A stretch of DNA of 64,000 bases from Paraconexibacter antarcticus (GCF_024220175.1 NZ_CP098502.1:3414514-3478513); one strand, 5' to 3'; numbered from the stretch's first letter, positions 25,763-34,516 are shown. Program-made: numbers and translations. The notes: a model not told the origin generated them from the letters alone.

Positions 25763-27691
25763 ATGACTTCGCCCAGCCCGCCGTCCGCGTCCGGTCCGCC
25801 CGCCTGCACCTGCGACGAGTGCGGCACCCCCGCCGTGCCCGGGCAGCACTACTGCACGATCTGCGGGACCCGCCTCGCGCCCACGCCGGAGCCGGAGCCG
25901 GAGCCGGGGGGCGGGACGGCGCCAGACGCCGCCGCCGCAGCGGCCGGCGACGGTCGTGCGCAGCCGGCCCCCTTCGGCTTCGCGATGCCCGGCCCGCGCG
26001 CGGCCGCCGTCGCCGTCATGGGCGTGCTCGGCTTCGGGGTCGTGCTCGGATCGGTCGCGAGCCCGTCGGCCGACAGCGCGAGCCGGCGGCGCGTCCTCGT
26101 CGCGGTCGCGCCTCGGCCGGCCACCGCCATCACCGCTTCCGTGCCGGCGGCGCCGCCCGCGCCCACGCCGGCGCCCGCCGTCCCGGACGTCCCGGCGCCG
26201 CTCCCCGTCGCGGACGCCCCGGTGGCCGACGCCGCCCCGGCCACCGCGACGCCGACCCCGACCCCGACCCCGAGCCCGAGCGCCACCCCGGCGACCGTGG
26301 ACGACAGCGCCACCGCCCCCGACGGCCCGTCGCTTCCGCCCGTGAAGCACGTCTTCGTCGTCATGCTCTCCCAGCAGGAGGACGCGGGCGCCTTCGGCCC
26401 CGCCTCGCCGTCGAAGGAGCTGGGGGCGCTCGTGAAGCAGGGCGAGGTGCTCCCGAACTACTACGCGGTCGCCCAGGGCGAGCTCGCGAACGAGATCGCC
26501 CTGGTCAGCGGACAGGGTCCGACGGTGCAGACGACGGCCGACTGCCCGCAGTACACCGACATCACCCCGGCGACGATCGACGACAAGACCGGACAGGTCT
26601 CGGGCGCCGGCTGCGTCTACCCGGCCAAGGCGCAGACGCTGGCCGACCAGCTCGCGGCGGACGGGCGTACCTGGAAGGCGTACGTCGAGGGCGTGGACAC
26701 CCCGCCGGCCGCCGCGGCCCCGCAGGACCCCGCGAGCGCTGCGCCGGCGGCGCCGGCGCCACTCGTCGCCGCGACACCCACCACCCTTGCGACCCCGGCG
26801 CCCGCAACGACCGCGCCCGGCTCGCCCACGGTGGCGACGTCGCCGCCCGCCGGCCTGCGCGCGGCCACCGGGACCGGGCCCACGTGCCGGCACCCGCAGG
26901 CCGGCACCCCGGACACCGAGGGCGTCCCCCGCCCCGGCGACCCCTACGTCACCTGGCGCAACCCCTTCGTCTACTTCCACTCGGTCATCGACGCCCCCGC
27001 CTGCGCCGCGCAGATCGCCGGCCTCGACGCGCTCGATCACGACCTCGCGGCCGAGAAGGACACGCCGGCGGTGTCGTACATCGTCCCGGACCGCTGCCAC
27101 GACGGCAGCCCGCAGCCCTGCGCCACCGGTGCCCCCGCCGGGCTGGCCGCCGCCGATCCCTTCCTGCGCACCACCGTCACCCGGATCATGCGCTCGCCCG
27201 CCTACCGGGCCGGGGGCCTGATCGCGATCACGTTCGCGCAGGCGCCCCAGCGCGGCGAGCACGCCGACCCGTCGAGCTGCTGCGTCGCGCCGCTCTACCC
27301 GAACCTGCCCGCGCCCGGAACGACACCCGCCGACCCGCCGCCCGCGGCCCCCGGCACCCCCGCCGACGCCCCCGGGCCTGCGACCGGTGCCGCCACCAGC
27401 GCCCCGGCCGCCGCGGCGCCGCCCGCGGGCACGACGGCCACGACCGCGCCGACGACCCCGGCCGTGCCGGCCGATCCCACGAGCTCCCCCGGCGGCGGCA
27501 AGGTCGGGCTGCTGCTGCTCTCGCCGTACGTGAAGGCCGGATCCCAGAACGTGGTCGGGTCCTACAACCACTACTCGCTGCTCGGCAGCATCGAGGACCT
27601 CTTCGACCTGGCCCACCTCGGCTACGCCAAGGACGCGGCCCTGCCGACCTTCGACTCCGCCGTCTACAACGCGCCTGCGAAGACGGGTTGA
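25763..27691 (+). CDS. Zinc-ribbon, membrane-anchored phosphoesterase (PF04185-like)
   Basis: A 642-residue protein. Residues 14-37 are a zinc ribbon (CDEC, then CTIC), residues about 83-103 a membrane helix, about 110-190 a Pro/Ala/Thr linker, and 195-640 a phosphoesterase domain of the acid phosphatase/phospholipase C superfamily: VKHVFVVMLSQQEDAGAFG at its start, LPNYYAVAQGELANEIALVSGQ, and YVKAGSQNVVGSYNHYSLLGSIEDLFDL at its end. The usual ENxxF(D) start is changed to QQEDAGAF, so catalysis is not certain. A Pro/Ala-rich insert (about residues 310-370 and again near 520-570) breaks the domain. A PHO-like box suggests phosphate scavenging. Confidence 0.8.
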   Translation: MTSPSPPSASGPPACTCDECGTPAVPGQHYCTICGTRLAPTPEPEPEPGGGTAPDAAAAAAGDGRAQPAPFGFAMPGPRAAAVAVMGVLGFGVVLGSVASPSADSASRRRVLVAVAPRPATAITASVPAAPPAPTPAPAVPDVPAPLPVADAPVADAAPATATPTPTPTPSPSATPATVDDSATAPDGPSLPPVKHVFVVMLSQQEDAGAFGPASPSKELGALVKQGEVLPNYYAVAQGELANEIALVSGQGPTVQTTADCPQYTDITPATIDDKTGQVSGAGCVYPAKAQTLADQLAADGRTWKAYVEGVDTPPAAAAPQDPASAAPAAPAPLVAATPTTLATPAPATTAPGSPTVATSPPAGLRAATGTGPTCRHPQAGTPDTEGVPRPGDPYVTWRNPFVYFHSVIDAPACAAQIAGLDALDHDLAAEKDTPAVSYIVPDRCHDGSPQPCATGAPAGLAAADPFLRTTVTRIMRSPAYRAGGLIAITFAQAPQRGEHADPSSCCVAPLYPNLPAPGTTPADPPPAAPGTPADAPGPATGAATSAPAAAAPPAGTTATTAPTTPAVPADPTSSPGGGKVGLLLLSPYVKAGSQNVVGSYNHYSLLGSIEDLFDLAHLGYAKDAALPTFDSAVYNAPAKTG

Positions 27692-27693
27692 TC

Positions 27694-27721
27694 GCGCGCC
27701 GGGCGTCGTCGCCCGGCGCGC
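27694..27721 (+). terminator. Perfect hairpin terminator after the phosphoesterase
   Basis: A perfect 12-bp stem GCGCGCCGGGCG/CGCCCGGCGCGC closed by TCGT lies 3 bp after the stop codon. Confidence 0.75.
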
Positions 27722-27804
27722 CGAACGGCCGCTTCACCTCGGGACGACGAGCCGTCCCGCCGCGTCCCCCCGGCGTCGCGGTCGCTTCGTCCGGTATCTA
27801 CCAC

Positions 27805-27818
27805 TGTACGATTGTGAA
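27805..27818. promoter_or_regulatory. Half-conserved TGTAC-N4 operator-like site
   Basis: TGTACGATTGTGAA has a perfect left arm and a degenerate right arm compared with the two perfect sites at 27863 and 29239. It may be a weak second operator for the TauE promoter. Confidence 0.35.
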
Positions 27819-27846
27819 GTTGCATCTCGTCGGGAAGGGCGGTAGA

Positions 27847-27876
27847 TTGACAGCCACACGGCTGTACATCGGTACA
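27847..27876 (+). promoter_or_regulatory. Promoter and ArsR-type operator upstream of the TauE gene
   Basis: A consensus -35 TTGACA at 27847-27852 is followed by the perfect inverted repeat TGTAC-ATCG-GTACA at 27863-27876 in the spacer/-10 region. The same palindrome controls the divergent promoter at 29231. A bound repressor would block RNA polymerase. Confidence 0.6.
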
Positions 27877-27902
27877 TCCGCCCCTACACCCGCCGAGTTG
27901 CC

Positions 27903-27977
27903 ATGACCAGCGAATCCACGGACCCCAGCCCCGACCCCCTGCGCAGCCGCCTCGCCGCGCCCGGCCGCGCCACCTGA
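27903..27977 (+). CDS. Possible 24-codon leader ORF
   Basis: An ATG shortly after the promoter opens a 24-codon ORF ending TGA at 27977, 25 bp before the TauE gene. It is Pro/Ser/Asp-rich and has no clear Shine-Dalgarno. It may be a leader peptide or chance. Confidence 0.2.
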   Translation: MTSESTDPSPDPLRSRLAAPGRAT

Positions 27978-28002
27978 GCCCCGGGTCCAGGCACCCGCTC
28001 CG

Positions 28003-28764
28003 ATGCTCAGCGCACTGCTCTTCGGTCTGGTCATCGGCCTGATTCTCGGCATGGTGGGCGGTGGCGGCGCCGTCCTCGCCGTGCCCGCCCTCGTCTACGC
28101 CGTCGGACTGGACGTGCACGCGGCGACGACCGCCAGCCTGGCGGTCGTCGCCGCCGGTGCCGCCACCGGGGCGATCGGCCAGGCCCGCCGCGGAGCGGTC
28201 TGCTGGACCTCGGCCGCGTGGTTCGCCGTCGCCGCGGCGGGCGGCAGCATCCTCGGCACGATCGCCAACCGCGCGATGGGCGGCGCTGCACTGCTGCTGC
28301 TCTTCAGCGGCGTGATGCTGCTCGCGGCGCGCGCGACCTGGCAGCGCGCCGGCTCGCCGGCGTGCGGCGTCGGCGGCTGCCCCCAGGCCCGCGCCCGCGT
28401 CCTGCTTCCCGCCGGCCTGCTCGTCGGCGCCCTCACCGGCCTCGTCGGCGTGGGCGGCGGCTTCGTCGTCGTCCCGGCCCTCGCGATCGGGCTGAGCTTC
28501 GGGATGCGCGAGGCCATGGGCACCTCGATGGTCATCGTCGCGATCGTGTCGCTGTGCGGGCTGTTCGCGCACCTGGCGGCCGGCAGCCACCTCGACGTCC
28601 CCATCGCCGCGGCGATGGGCGGCGCCGCCGTGGCCGGCGCCCTGCTCGGCCCCCGCTTCGCCGACCGCTTCTCGACCCGCGTCCTCGGCCAGGGCTTCGC
28701 GGTGCTCGTGGTCCTCGTCGCGCTGGGCGTCGCGGGGGCCACCGTCGCCGGCGTCAGCGTGTGA
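28003..28764 (+). CDS. TauE/SafE-family sulfite/sulfur-anion exporter
   Basis: A 253-residue membrane protein with about eight helices in two homologous halves, each opening with a Gly-rich motif (GLILGMVGGGGAVLAVPAL and GALTGLVGVGGGFVVVPAL), diagnostic of TauE/SafE. A cytosolic loop contains two Cys (CGVGGC). In sulfide/persulfide clusters such proteins export sulfite formed by persulfide dioxygenase; the neighbours fit this. Its 3' end overlaps the convergent rhodanese gene by 11 bp. Confidence 0.85.
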   Translation: MLSALLFGLVIGLILGMVGGGGAVLAVPALVYAVGLDVHAATTASLAVVAAGAATGAIGQARRGAVCWTSAAWFAVAAAGGSILGTIANRAMGGAALLLLFSGVMLLAARATWQRAGSPACGVGGCPQARARVLLPAGLLVGALTGLVGVGGGFVVVPALAIGLSFGMREAMGTSMVIVAIVSLCGLFAHLAAGSHLDVPIAAAMGGAAVAGALLGPRFADRFSTRVLGQGFAVLVVLVALGVAGATVAGVSV

Positions 28765-29215
28765 GCGGCAGGCCGAGGGTGACCCAGTCGTGAATCCCGC
28801 CTCGGTAGTAGCGCAGCCGCGCCGGATCCCAGCCCGCCTCGAGCAGCGCAGCGACCGCCTGAGGCGTCGCCGTGCACTGCGGGCCGTTGCAGAACAGGAC
28901 CACGGGCCCATCGACGTCCAGCCCCGCCAGGCCCTCCAGGATGTCCTCGTGACGGATCGCGACAGCTCGCGGAAGCGTCCCGTGGAGGACATCCGAGGGC
29001 TGCCGCGTGTCGACGAGCGCGCCGCCGACCCGGAGGTGGTCGAGCACCTCGAGCTCCCCGACCGTCTCGACGCCACCGGGCAGCCGCAGCGGCTGGATGT
29101 GCCCCCAGGTCGCATCGACGACGAACAGGCCGGGCTCGCCCGGAACGGCGCGCGGCAGCCTGGCGACGGGGTCACGGCGCTCGATGCGCTCGGACGGCTG
29201 ATGGTGATGCGGCAT
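28754..29215 (-). CDS. Rhodanese-family sulfurtransferase
   Basis: About 153 residues with one rhodanese domain (residues about 45-150), active-site loop CNGPQC with the nucleophilic Cys in FCNGPQC, and the final RYYRGGIHDWVTLGLPL typical of the fold. ATG 29215 is preferred to ATG 29221 because GGGAGG is then about 8 nt upstream. It transfers or removes sulfane sulfur. It shares the intergenic operator with the divergent rhodanese-dioxygenase gene. Confidence 0.85.
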   Translation of the reverse strand: MPHHHQPSERIERRDPVARLPRAVPGEPGLFVVDATWGHIQPLRLPGGVETVGELEVLDHLRVGGALVDTRQPSDVLHGTLPRAVAIRHEDILEGLAGLDVDGPVVLFCNGPQCTATPQAVAALLEAGWDPARLRYYRGGIHDWVTLGLPLTR

Positions 29216-29230
29216 GGACATTCCCTCCCT

Positions 29231-29259
29231 TTGACAACTGTACGTTTGTACATTAGTCT
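29231..29259 (+). promoter_or_regulatory. Promoter with TGTAC-N4-GTACA operator in its spacer
   Basis: TTGACA (29231-29236) and TAGTCT (29254-29259) are separated by 17 bp, and the palindrome TGTAC-GTTT-GTACA (29239-29252) fills the spacer. It lies between divergent sulfur genes. The ArsR-type regulator at 30433 is the obvious candidate to bind it. Confidence 0.75.
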
Positions 29260-29295
29260 ACTTCCATGCAGTCGCCCCCACCCGCAGGAGCCCGC

Positions 29296-30411
29296 ATGAC
29301 GCTCGCACCCTCAGCCGCCACCTCGATCACCGCGTCCGACCTCGCCGAGCGCCTGACGCACGGCCCGCACCTCACGGTCCTCGACGTGCGCGACGACGCG
29401 ACGTGGGGCATCGAGGCTCCCGGCGCGACCTCGTGCCACATGCCGGCGGCGACCGTCCTCGCCGACCCCCGGGCCGCGGCCCAGCGTCTGGACGGTCCGG
29501 TCGCGGTGGTCTGCAACCGGGGCATCAGCGCCGGCGACGTCGCCCTGGCGCTCCGCGCCGAGGGCGTCGCCGCGCTGGTCGTGGAGGGCGGCATGCGCGG
29601 CTGGATCGGCGCGCTGCAGTCGCGAGAGGTCGACCTCGGGATCGACGGGCTGTCGGTGCTCCAGGTCCAGCGTCCCGGCCGCGGCTGCCTCTCGTACGTG
29701 ATCGCCTCGGGCACCGAGGCGCTCGTCGTCGACCCCGCGCCCGACGCCGCGTTCTACGTCGCGCTCGCCGCGGGCCTCGGCGCCAGGGTCACCACGGTCG
29801 TGGACACCCACCTGCACGCCGACCACCTCTCGGGTGCGCGCGCCCTCGCCGACCTGACCGGCGCGACCCTGCGCCTCCCGGCGCCGGCGCTCGAGCGCGG
29901 CGTGGCCTACGCCGTGACCGCGCTGCACGACGGCGACACGCTGGCCGTCGGCGACATCACCGTCCGCGCCCTGTCGCTCCCGGGCCACACGACCGACATG
30001 ACCGGGCTGATGATCGCCGACCGGGCGCTGCTCAGCGGCGACTCGCTGTTCGCTGACGGCGTCGCCCGCCCGGACCTGCAGGAGGGCGATCCCGACGGCG
30101 CCCGCGCGATGGCCCGGATGCTGCACGCCACGCTGCACGAGCGCATCCTCGCGCTCGGCGACGACGTCCTGCTGCTGCCCGGCCACACGCACCCCGGGGT
30201 CAACGCGACCGCGATCGCCCCGCCGCTGGCGGCCGTGCGCGCCGCGGTCCCGGAACTGCGCATCGACGACCCGGCCGAGTTCGCCGAGGCCCTGCTCGCC
30301 GGGATGCCCCCGCGCCCGGCCAACTACGAGGCCGTCATCGCCGTGAACGCCGGCACCCACCCCTTTGACCCCGAGCTGGAAACCGGCGGCAACAGCTGCT
30401 CGACCCGCTGA
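29296..30411 (+). CDS. Rhodanese / metallo-beta-lactamase fusion, ETHE1-like persulfide dioxygenase
   Basis: The N-terminal rhodanese domain (residues about 12-105) has active-site loop CNRGIS, and the C-terminal metallo-beta-lactamase domain (about 120-340) has HLHADH, GHTTDM and GDSLF metal-ligand segments of the ETHE1/glyoxalase II group. Such enzymes oxidise glutathione or similar persulfides to sulfite, while the rhodanese handles the sulfane sulfur. ATG 29296 follows AGGAG with good spacing; ATG 29266, 6 nt after the -10, is a possible leaderless start adding 10 residues. It is first in an operon with the repressor. Confidence 0.85.
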   Translation: MTLAPSAATSITASDLAERLTHGPHLTVLDVRDDATWGIEAPGATSCHMPAATVLADPRAAAQRLDGPVAVVCNRGISAGDVALALRAEGVAALVVEGGMRGWIGALQSREVDLGIDGLSVLQVQRPGRGCLSYVIASGTEALVVDPAPDAAFYVALAAGLGARVTTVVDTHLHADHLSGARALADLTGATLRLPAPALERGVAYAVTALHDGDTLAVGDITVRALSLPGHTTDMTGLMIADRALLSGDSLFADGVARPDLQEGDPDGARAMARMLHATLHERILALGDDVLLLPGHTHPGVNATAIAPPLAAVRAAVPELRIDDPAEFAEALLAGMPPRPANYEAVIAVNAGTHPFDPELETGGNSCSTR

Positions 30412-30432
30412 TCGACCCACGGAGACCGTCCC

Positions 30433-30771
30433 ATGAAGCTCCCCAGCCCCATCCCGATGGACCTCGCCGAGATGATCGCCGCGCGCCTGCGCGTCATCGG
30501 CGACCCCAACCGCATCCGCATCCTCGACCTGCTCCGCGAGGGCGAGCTCTCGGTCGCGCAGATCACCGAGCGCCTCGGCACGAGCCAGCAGAACGCCTCC
30601 AAGCACCTCGGCGTGCTCCTGCAGGCCGGGATCGTCGCCCGCCGCAAGGACGGCACGAGCTCGCTCTACAGCGTCGCCGACCAGGGCGTCTACGACCTCT
30701 GCGAGCAGGTCTGCGGCGGGCTGCAGATGCAGCTCGCCGAACTCACCGCGATGATCGAGGGCACGCGATGA
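30433..30771 (+). CDS. ArsR/SmtB-family repressor of the sulfur cluster
   Basis: A 112-residue winged-helix repressor with recognition region ITERLGTSQQNASKHLGVLLQAG. It has a Cys pair in the last helix (DLCEQVC), which could sense persulfide or metal; BigR/SqrR-type sensors use two Cys to form a tetrasulfide, but the pair here is closer together. It overlaps the following membrane-protein gene by four bases (ATGA). I infer that it represses the divergent promoter and the TauE promoter through TGTAC-N4-GTACA. Confidence 0.82.
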   Translation: MKLPSPIPMDLAEMIAARLRVIGDPNRIRILDLLREGELSVAQITERLGTSQQNASKHLGVLLQAGIVARRKDGTSSLYSVADQGVYDLCEQVCGGLQMQLAELTAMIEGTR

Positions 30772-31031
30772 GCACCGCCGCCCCCGAGAAGGCCTGCCCC
30801 GCCGATCTGGTGGCGCGGCGCAGCGGCTGGCCGCTGGAGCGCGTCCTGTTCGCGGTGGCGGGGACGATGTCCCTGCTCGGCGCGCTGCTGAGCGCGGTCG
30901 TGAGCCCGTGGTTCCTGCTGCTCGTCGCGTTCGTCGGCGTCAACCAGTGGCTGTTCGTCGCGCTGGGCGACTGCCCCGCGTCGCTCGTCCTCACGCGCGT
31001 GCTGCACGTGCAGCGCGGCTGCCCGCGCTGA
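30768..31031 (+). CDS. DUF2892-like membrane protein
   Basis: The 87-residue protein has two membrane helices (about 27-44 and 46-65) and two Cys in the following segment (GDCPASLVLTRVLHVQRGC), as in the membrane domain of YgaP-type rhodaneses and DUF2892 proteins. Another Cys lies near the N-terminus (KACPAD). It is translationally coupled to the repressor gene and probably works with the nearby soluble rhodanese in sulfur transfer at the membrane. Confidence 0.75.
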   Translation: MSTAAPEKACPADLVARRSGWPLERVLFAVAGTMSLLGALLSAVVSPWFLLLVAFVGVNQWLFVALGDCPASLVLTRVLHVQRGCPR

Positions 31032-31149
31032 GCGGCCGCCCGCGCCGAGCGGCTTCCCCGCACCCCCGACCCGTACCCCGCCCCGATGCGCCCGCCGCGG
31101 CGTCACACCACGCTGCCCTGAGCCGCCTTTCCCTCTCGGAGGAACCCTG

Positions 31150-33312
31150 ATGAGCACCACCGCCCCCACCCCCCGCACCGCACCGCCCACACCGCCGGCC
31201 GGCACCCACCGGTCCGGCCGCCTCGGCCGCCTCGGCCGCTACGCGGCGACGAACACCCGCACCGTCTTCATCGCCTGGGCGATCGTCGCAGTGGCGCTCG
31301 GGATCTTCGCCCCGCGCGTCGAGACGGCGCTGTCCGGCGCAGGCTGGCAGGCCAACGGCTCTGAGTCGGTGCAGGTCCGTGATCTCGTGAAGTCGGAGTT
31401 CGCCGGCCTCAACAGCACCGGGCTGATGGTCGTGGTGCACAGCAAGGCGCAGACCGCCTCGTCGCCCGCGTTCCAGCGGACCGTCGCGCAGATCGCCGCC
31501 AAGCTGAAGGCCGACGGCCGGGTGGCGTCCGTGTCGCTGCCGCAGGCCGGGCAGACGATCAGCCGCGACGGGCACACGGCCATCGTCATGGCCGGTGCGA
31601 AGGCCGACGCGAACACGATGGTCCGCGCCGCCGATGACCTCAAGGCCCCGCTCACCGCGCTGGGCACCAAGGACGTGCAGGTCGCGCTGACCGGCGCTTC
31701 CGGGATGTGGTCGGACTTCAACGCGGCCAACCGCAGCGCGATGATGCGCTCTGAGGCGTTCTCGTGGCCGGTGACGCTCGGCATCCTCGTGCTCGCGTTC
31801 GGCTCGCTCGTCGCCGCGGGCCTGCCGCTGCTGCTCACGATCCTCGGCCTGATGGCCTCCGCCGGCTCGCTCTTCCTGCTGACGAAGGTCTCCCCGATCT
31901 CGATATGGGCGATGAACTTCGCGCTCATGTTCGCGCTGGCGCTCGGCATCGACTACGCCCTGTTCATCGTCATGCGCTTCCGCGGCGCGCTGTTCGGGCG
32001 GCACGAGAACCGCGTCGACGCCGTCGAGGAGACGATGGACACTGCCGGGAAGGCGGTGCTCTTCAGCGGGGTCACGGTCCTCATCTCGCTGACGGCGGTG
32101 ATGCTCGTCGACAGCCCCGCGTTCCGCTCGATGGCCCTCGGGATCATGCTCTCGGTCGTCTTCATCCTCGCGGCGACCCTCACGCTGCTGCCCGCCGTGC
32201 TCGGCAAGCTCGGCACGAAGGTCGACAACGTCTCGCTGCCGTGGGCGCACCACGGCGAGCACCGGTCCGCGCGGTTCGCCGCCTGGGGCGAGTACCTTTG
32301 GCGCCGCCCCTGGGCCCTGGGCATCGCGACCGTGGCCGTGCTCGGCGCGCTGGCCGTCCCCGTCCTCACGCTCAGCACCGGCATGCCCTCGATCAAGGTC
32401 GTCCCCAAGCACGACACGAGCCGCCAGGGCTACGAGCTCGTCCAGCAGGCGTTCGGCATCGGTGCCCCCGGCGCCCTGCAGGTGACCGCACCGGCCGCCG
32501 ACGCCGCCCGCGTCCGCACCGCCCTGCTCGCCGACCCCGCGATCGCCCAGGTCACCCCGCCGCAGCCCGGCGCGTCCGGGAAGTTCGTGCTGCTGCAGGC
32601 GGTCCCGAAGGTCGACCCGTCCTCCAAGGCGCTCGGCCAGGCGATCGACCGCCTCCGCGCCTCGCTCCCGGCCGGCGCCATGGTCGGCGGCGCCCCCGCC
32701 GAGAACCACGACCTCGAGACCGAGCTGCACGACAAGACGCCGCTCGTCATCGGCGTCGTCCTCGGCCTCGGCTTCCTGCTCCTGCTCATCGCCCTGCAGG
32801 CCCCGCTGATCGCGGCGATCGGCGTGCTCACCAACCTCCTGGCGACCGGCGCCGCGTTCGGCGTCGCCAAGCTCATCTTCCAGGAGGGTCACGGCGCGAG
32901 CCTGCTCGGCTTCGAGTCGCAGGGCTTCCTGGACGCCTGGGGACCCGTGTTCTTCTTCGCGATGATCTTCGCGATCTCCATGGACTACACCGTCTTCCTG
33001 CTCTCCAGCGCGAAGGAGCACTGGGACCGGACCGGTGACCCGAAGGAGGCGATGGTCGGCGGCCTGGCGCACTCCGGCCGCGTCATCTTCGCCGCCGGCG
33101 CGGTGATGGTCGCCGTGTTCCTCACCTTCGCCCTGTCCGGCCCGCTGCCCCCGAAGGAGATGGGCATCATCCTCGGCGTCGCCGTGCTCCTGGACGCGCT
33201 ACTCGTCCGCCTGATGCTCGTGCCGATCCTCCTGCGCCTCACCGGCACCAAGGCCTGGTACCTGCCCAGGTGGCTGGACCGCATCCTCCCCGACGTCAAG
33301 TTCGGGCACTGA
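31150..33312 (+). CDS. MMPL-family RND-type transporter
   Basis: A 720-residue membrane protein with two MMPL halves: each half has a first helix, an extracytoplasmic domain (about 55-190 and 400-525) and a block of five helices. FALMFALALGIDYALFIVMRFR and FFAMIFAISMDYTVFLLSSAKE carry the GxDY motif needed for proton coupling. AGGA 8 nt upstream supports the ATG. Members export lipids or drugs; its place in the sulfur operon suggests a linked cargo, but this is not shown. Confidence 0.85.
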   Translation: MSTTAPTPRTAPPTPPAGTHRSGRLGRLGRYAATNTRTVFIAWAIVAVALGIFAPRVETALSGAGWQANGSESVQVRDLVKSEFAGLNSTGLMVVVHSKAQTASSPAFQRTVAQIAAKLKADGRVASVSLPQAGQTISRDGHTAIVMAGAKADANTMVRAADDLKAPLTALGTKDVQVALTGASGMWSDFNAANRSAMMRSEAFSWPVTLGILVLAFGSLVAAGLPLLLTILGLMASAGSLFLLTKVSPISIWAMNFALMFALALGIDYALFIVMRFRGALFGRHENRVDAVEETMDTAGKAVLFSGVTVLISLTAVMLVDSPAFRSMALGIMLSVVFILAATLTLLPAVLGKLGTKVDNVSLPWAHHGEHRSARFAAWGEYLWRRPWALGIATVAVLGALAVPVLTLSTGMPSIKVVPKHDTSRQGYELVQQAFGIGAPGALQVTAPAADAARVRTALLADPAIAQVTPPQPGASGKFVLLQAVPKVDPSSKALGQAIDRLRASLPAGAMVGGAPAENHDLETELHDKTPLVIGVVLGLGFLLLLIALQAPLIAAIGVLTNLLATGAAFGVAKLIFQEGHGASLLGFESQGFLDAWGPVFFFAMIFAISMDYTVFLLSSAKEHWDRTGDPKEAMVGGLAHSGRVIFAAGAVMVAVFLTFALSGPLPPKEMGIILGVAVLLDALLVRLMLVPILLRLTGTKAWYLPRWLDRILPDVKFGH

Positions 33313-33314
33313 GC

Positions 33315-33698
33315 ATGGGCTTCCTCAGCCGGTTCACCGGCGCCGGTCAGCTGACGCCCGCCGCGGCGGCGGCGGGCGCCGCCGACGGCACGCTCGTGCT
33401 CGTCGACGTCCGTGAGACCGGCGAGTTCACCGCCGGCCACGCCCCGCAGGCGCGCCACATGCCCCTCGGGCAGCTCGCCGCCGGCCTCGACGGGCTCCGG
33501 GACGAGGGCCGCCCGGTCGCGTTCGTCTGCCACTCCGGCGCCCGCAGCGCCCGCGCGACCCGTCAGGCCCGGGCCGCGGGCATCGACGCCCGCAACGTCC
33601 GCGGCGGCATGGCCGCCTGGGGCCGCGCGGGGCTCCCCACCGCGACGGGCGACGGCGGGCCGCGGCGCCGTGGGCGCCGCGACCCGCCGTCCCGCTAG
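33315..33698 (+). CDS. Single-domain rhodanese
   Basis: The 127-residue protein is one rhodanese domain with the classical loop CHSGARS (nucleophilic Cys), EFTAGHAPQARHMPL and NVRGGMAAWGRAGLP. It begins 2 bp after the MMPL stop and is presumably cotranscribed with it. With the rhodanese at 28754 and the fused domain at 29296, it is the third rhodanese in 5 kb. It ends with a basic tail. Confidence 0.85.
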   Translation: MGFLSRFTGAGQLTPAAAAAGAADGTLVLVDVRETGEFTAGHAPQARHMPLGQLAAGLDGLRDEGRPVAFVCHSGARSARATRQARAAGIDARNVRGGMAAWGRAGLPTATGDGGPRRRGRRDPPSR

Positions 33699-34516
33699 GA
33701 CGGCGTCAGGGTGTTGACGTCCGGGTCGCTGGGCGTCCGGGCGGACACCTCGGCGTACGTGTACATCTGGCCGGGCTTGCTCCCCGCCTTGCCGAAGCCG
33801 AACCCGGCCGACTCGAGGACCGTCACCGCATCGGTGATCCGGTAGAAGCCCGGGGCGCCCGTGGTCGGCAGGCCCGCAACCGCCTCGCGCTCGGCGAACT
33901 TGCCGTAGGCGCGGTCGTTGCCGAGCTGCCCGAGCGACTGCAGCGCCAGCGCGCGGTGCACGGACTCCACCGCCATGATCTCACCCGCGTACCGCGCGAA
34001 GCGCGACCCGCTGAGGGTGCCCTGACGCGCGAACACGGTCAGGCCGATGAGGTAGGCGTTGACGAACACCTGGTCCCCGACCACGAGCGTCTTGAGCAGC
34101 GCCTCCGGCGAGGAGAAGATCTCGTCCGGGACGTGGATCGACGTCGTGACGGGCTTGCCGCCGACGCCGGCGCTCGTCAGCACCTCGTAGTGGTTCTTCT
34201 CCTGCTGGGCCGCCGCGCGGATGTTGCGCAGGGTCGTCTTGTCGAGCTTCGAGCCGAGCTTCTCCGGGCCGAGGGTGTTCACGATCGTCGCCAGGACCTC
34301 CGCGGTCGCGGCCACGGCCAGGATCGTCTCGACGGAGTTCGCCGGGTCGGTCTTCACCGCCGCCGACGCGGGGCTCGCGCCCGTCGCCAGGCCGAGGATC
34401 CCGGCTCCGGCGAGCGCGGCACCGGTGCCCTTGATGAGCTGCCGGCGCGTTGCCGCGCTCTCGTCGCGATGCTGCCGCTCGATGGTCTCGTACAGGTGGT
34501 TGCTCACGTCGGTCAT
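33695..34516 (-). CDS. Tat-exported ferritin-like domain protein
   Basis: The 273-residue protein has a twin-arginine signal (TRRQLIKGTG then a hydrophobic stretch, cleavage near ASA-A, residue about 53). The mature part is an alpha-helical ferritin-like domain of the PF13668 type, with AAQQEKNHYEVL and EIMAVESVHRALALQSLG as the two helices with Glu and ExxH metal ligands. GGAAGGAG supports ATG 34516. Function is uncharacterised in this family. It overlaps the rhodanese stop by four bases, convergently. Confidence 0.82.
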   Translation of the reverse strand: MTDVSNHLYETIERQHRDESAATRRQLIKGTGAALAGAGILGLATGASPASAAVKTDPANSVETILAVAATAEVLATIVNTLGPEKLGSKLDKTTLRNIRAAAQQEKNHYEVLTSAGVGGKPVTTSIHVPDEIFSSPEALLKTLVVGDQVFVNAYLIGLTVFARQGTLSGSRFARYAGEIMAVESVHRALALQSLGQLGNDRAYGKFAEREAVAGLPTTGAPGFYRITDAVTVLESAGFGFGKAGSKPGQMYTYAEVSARTPSDPDVNTLTPS

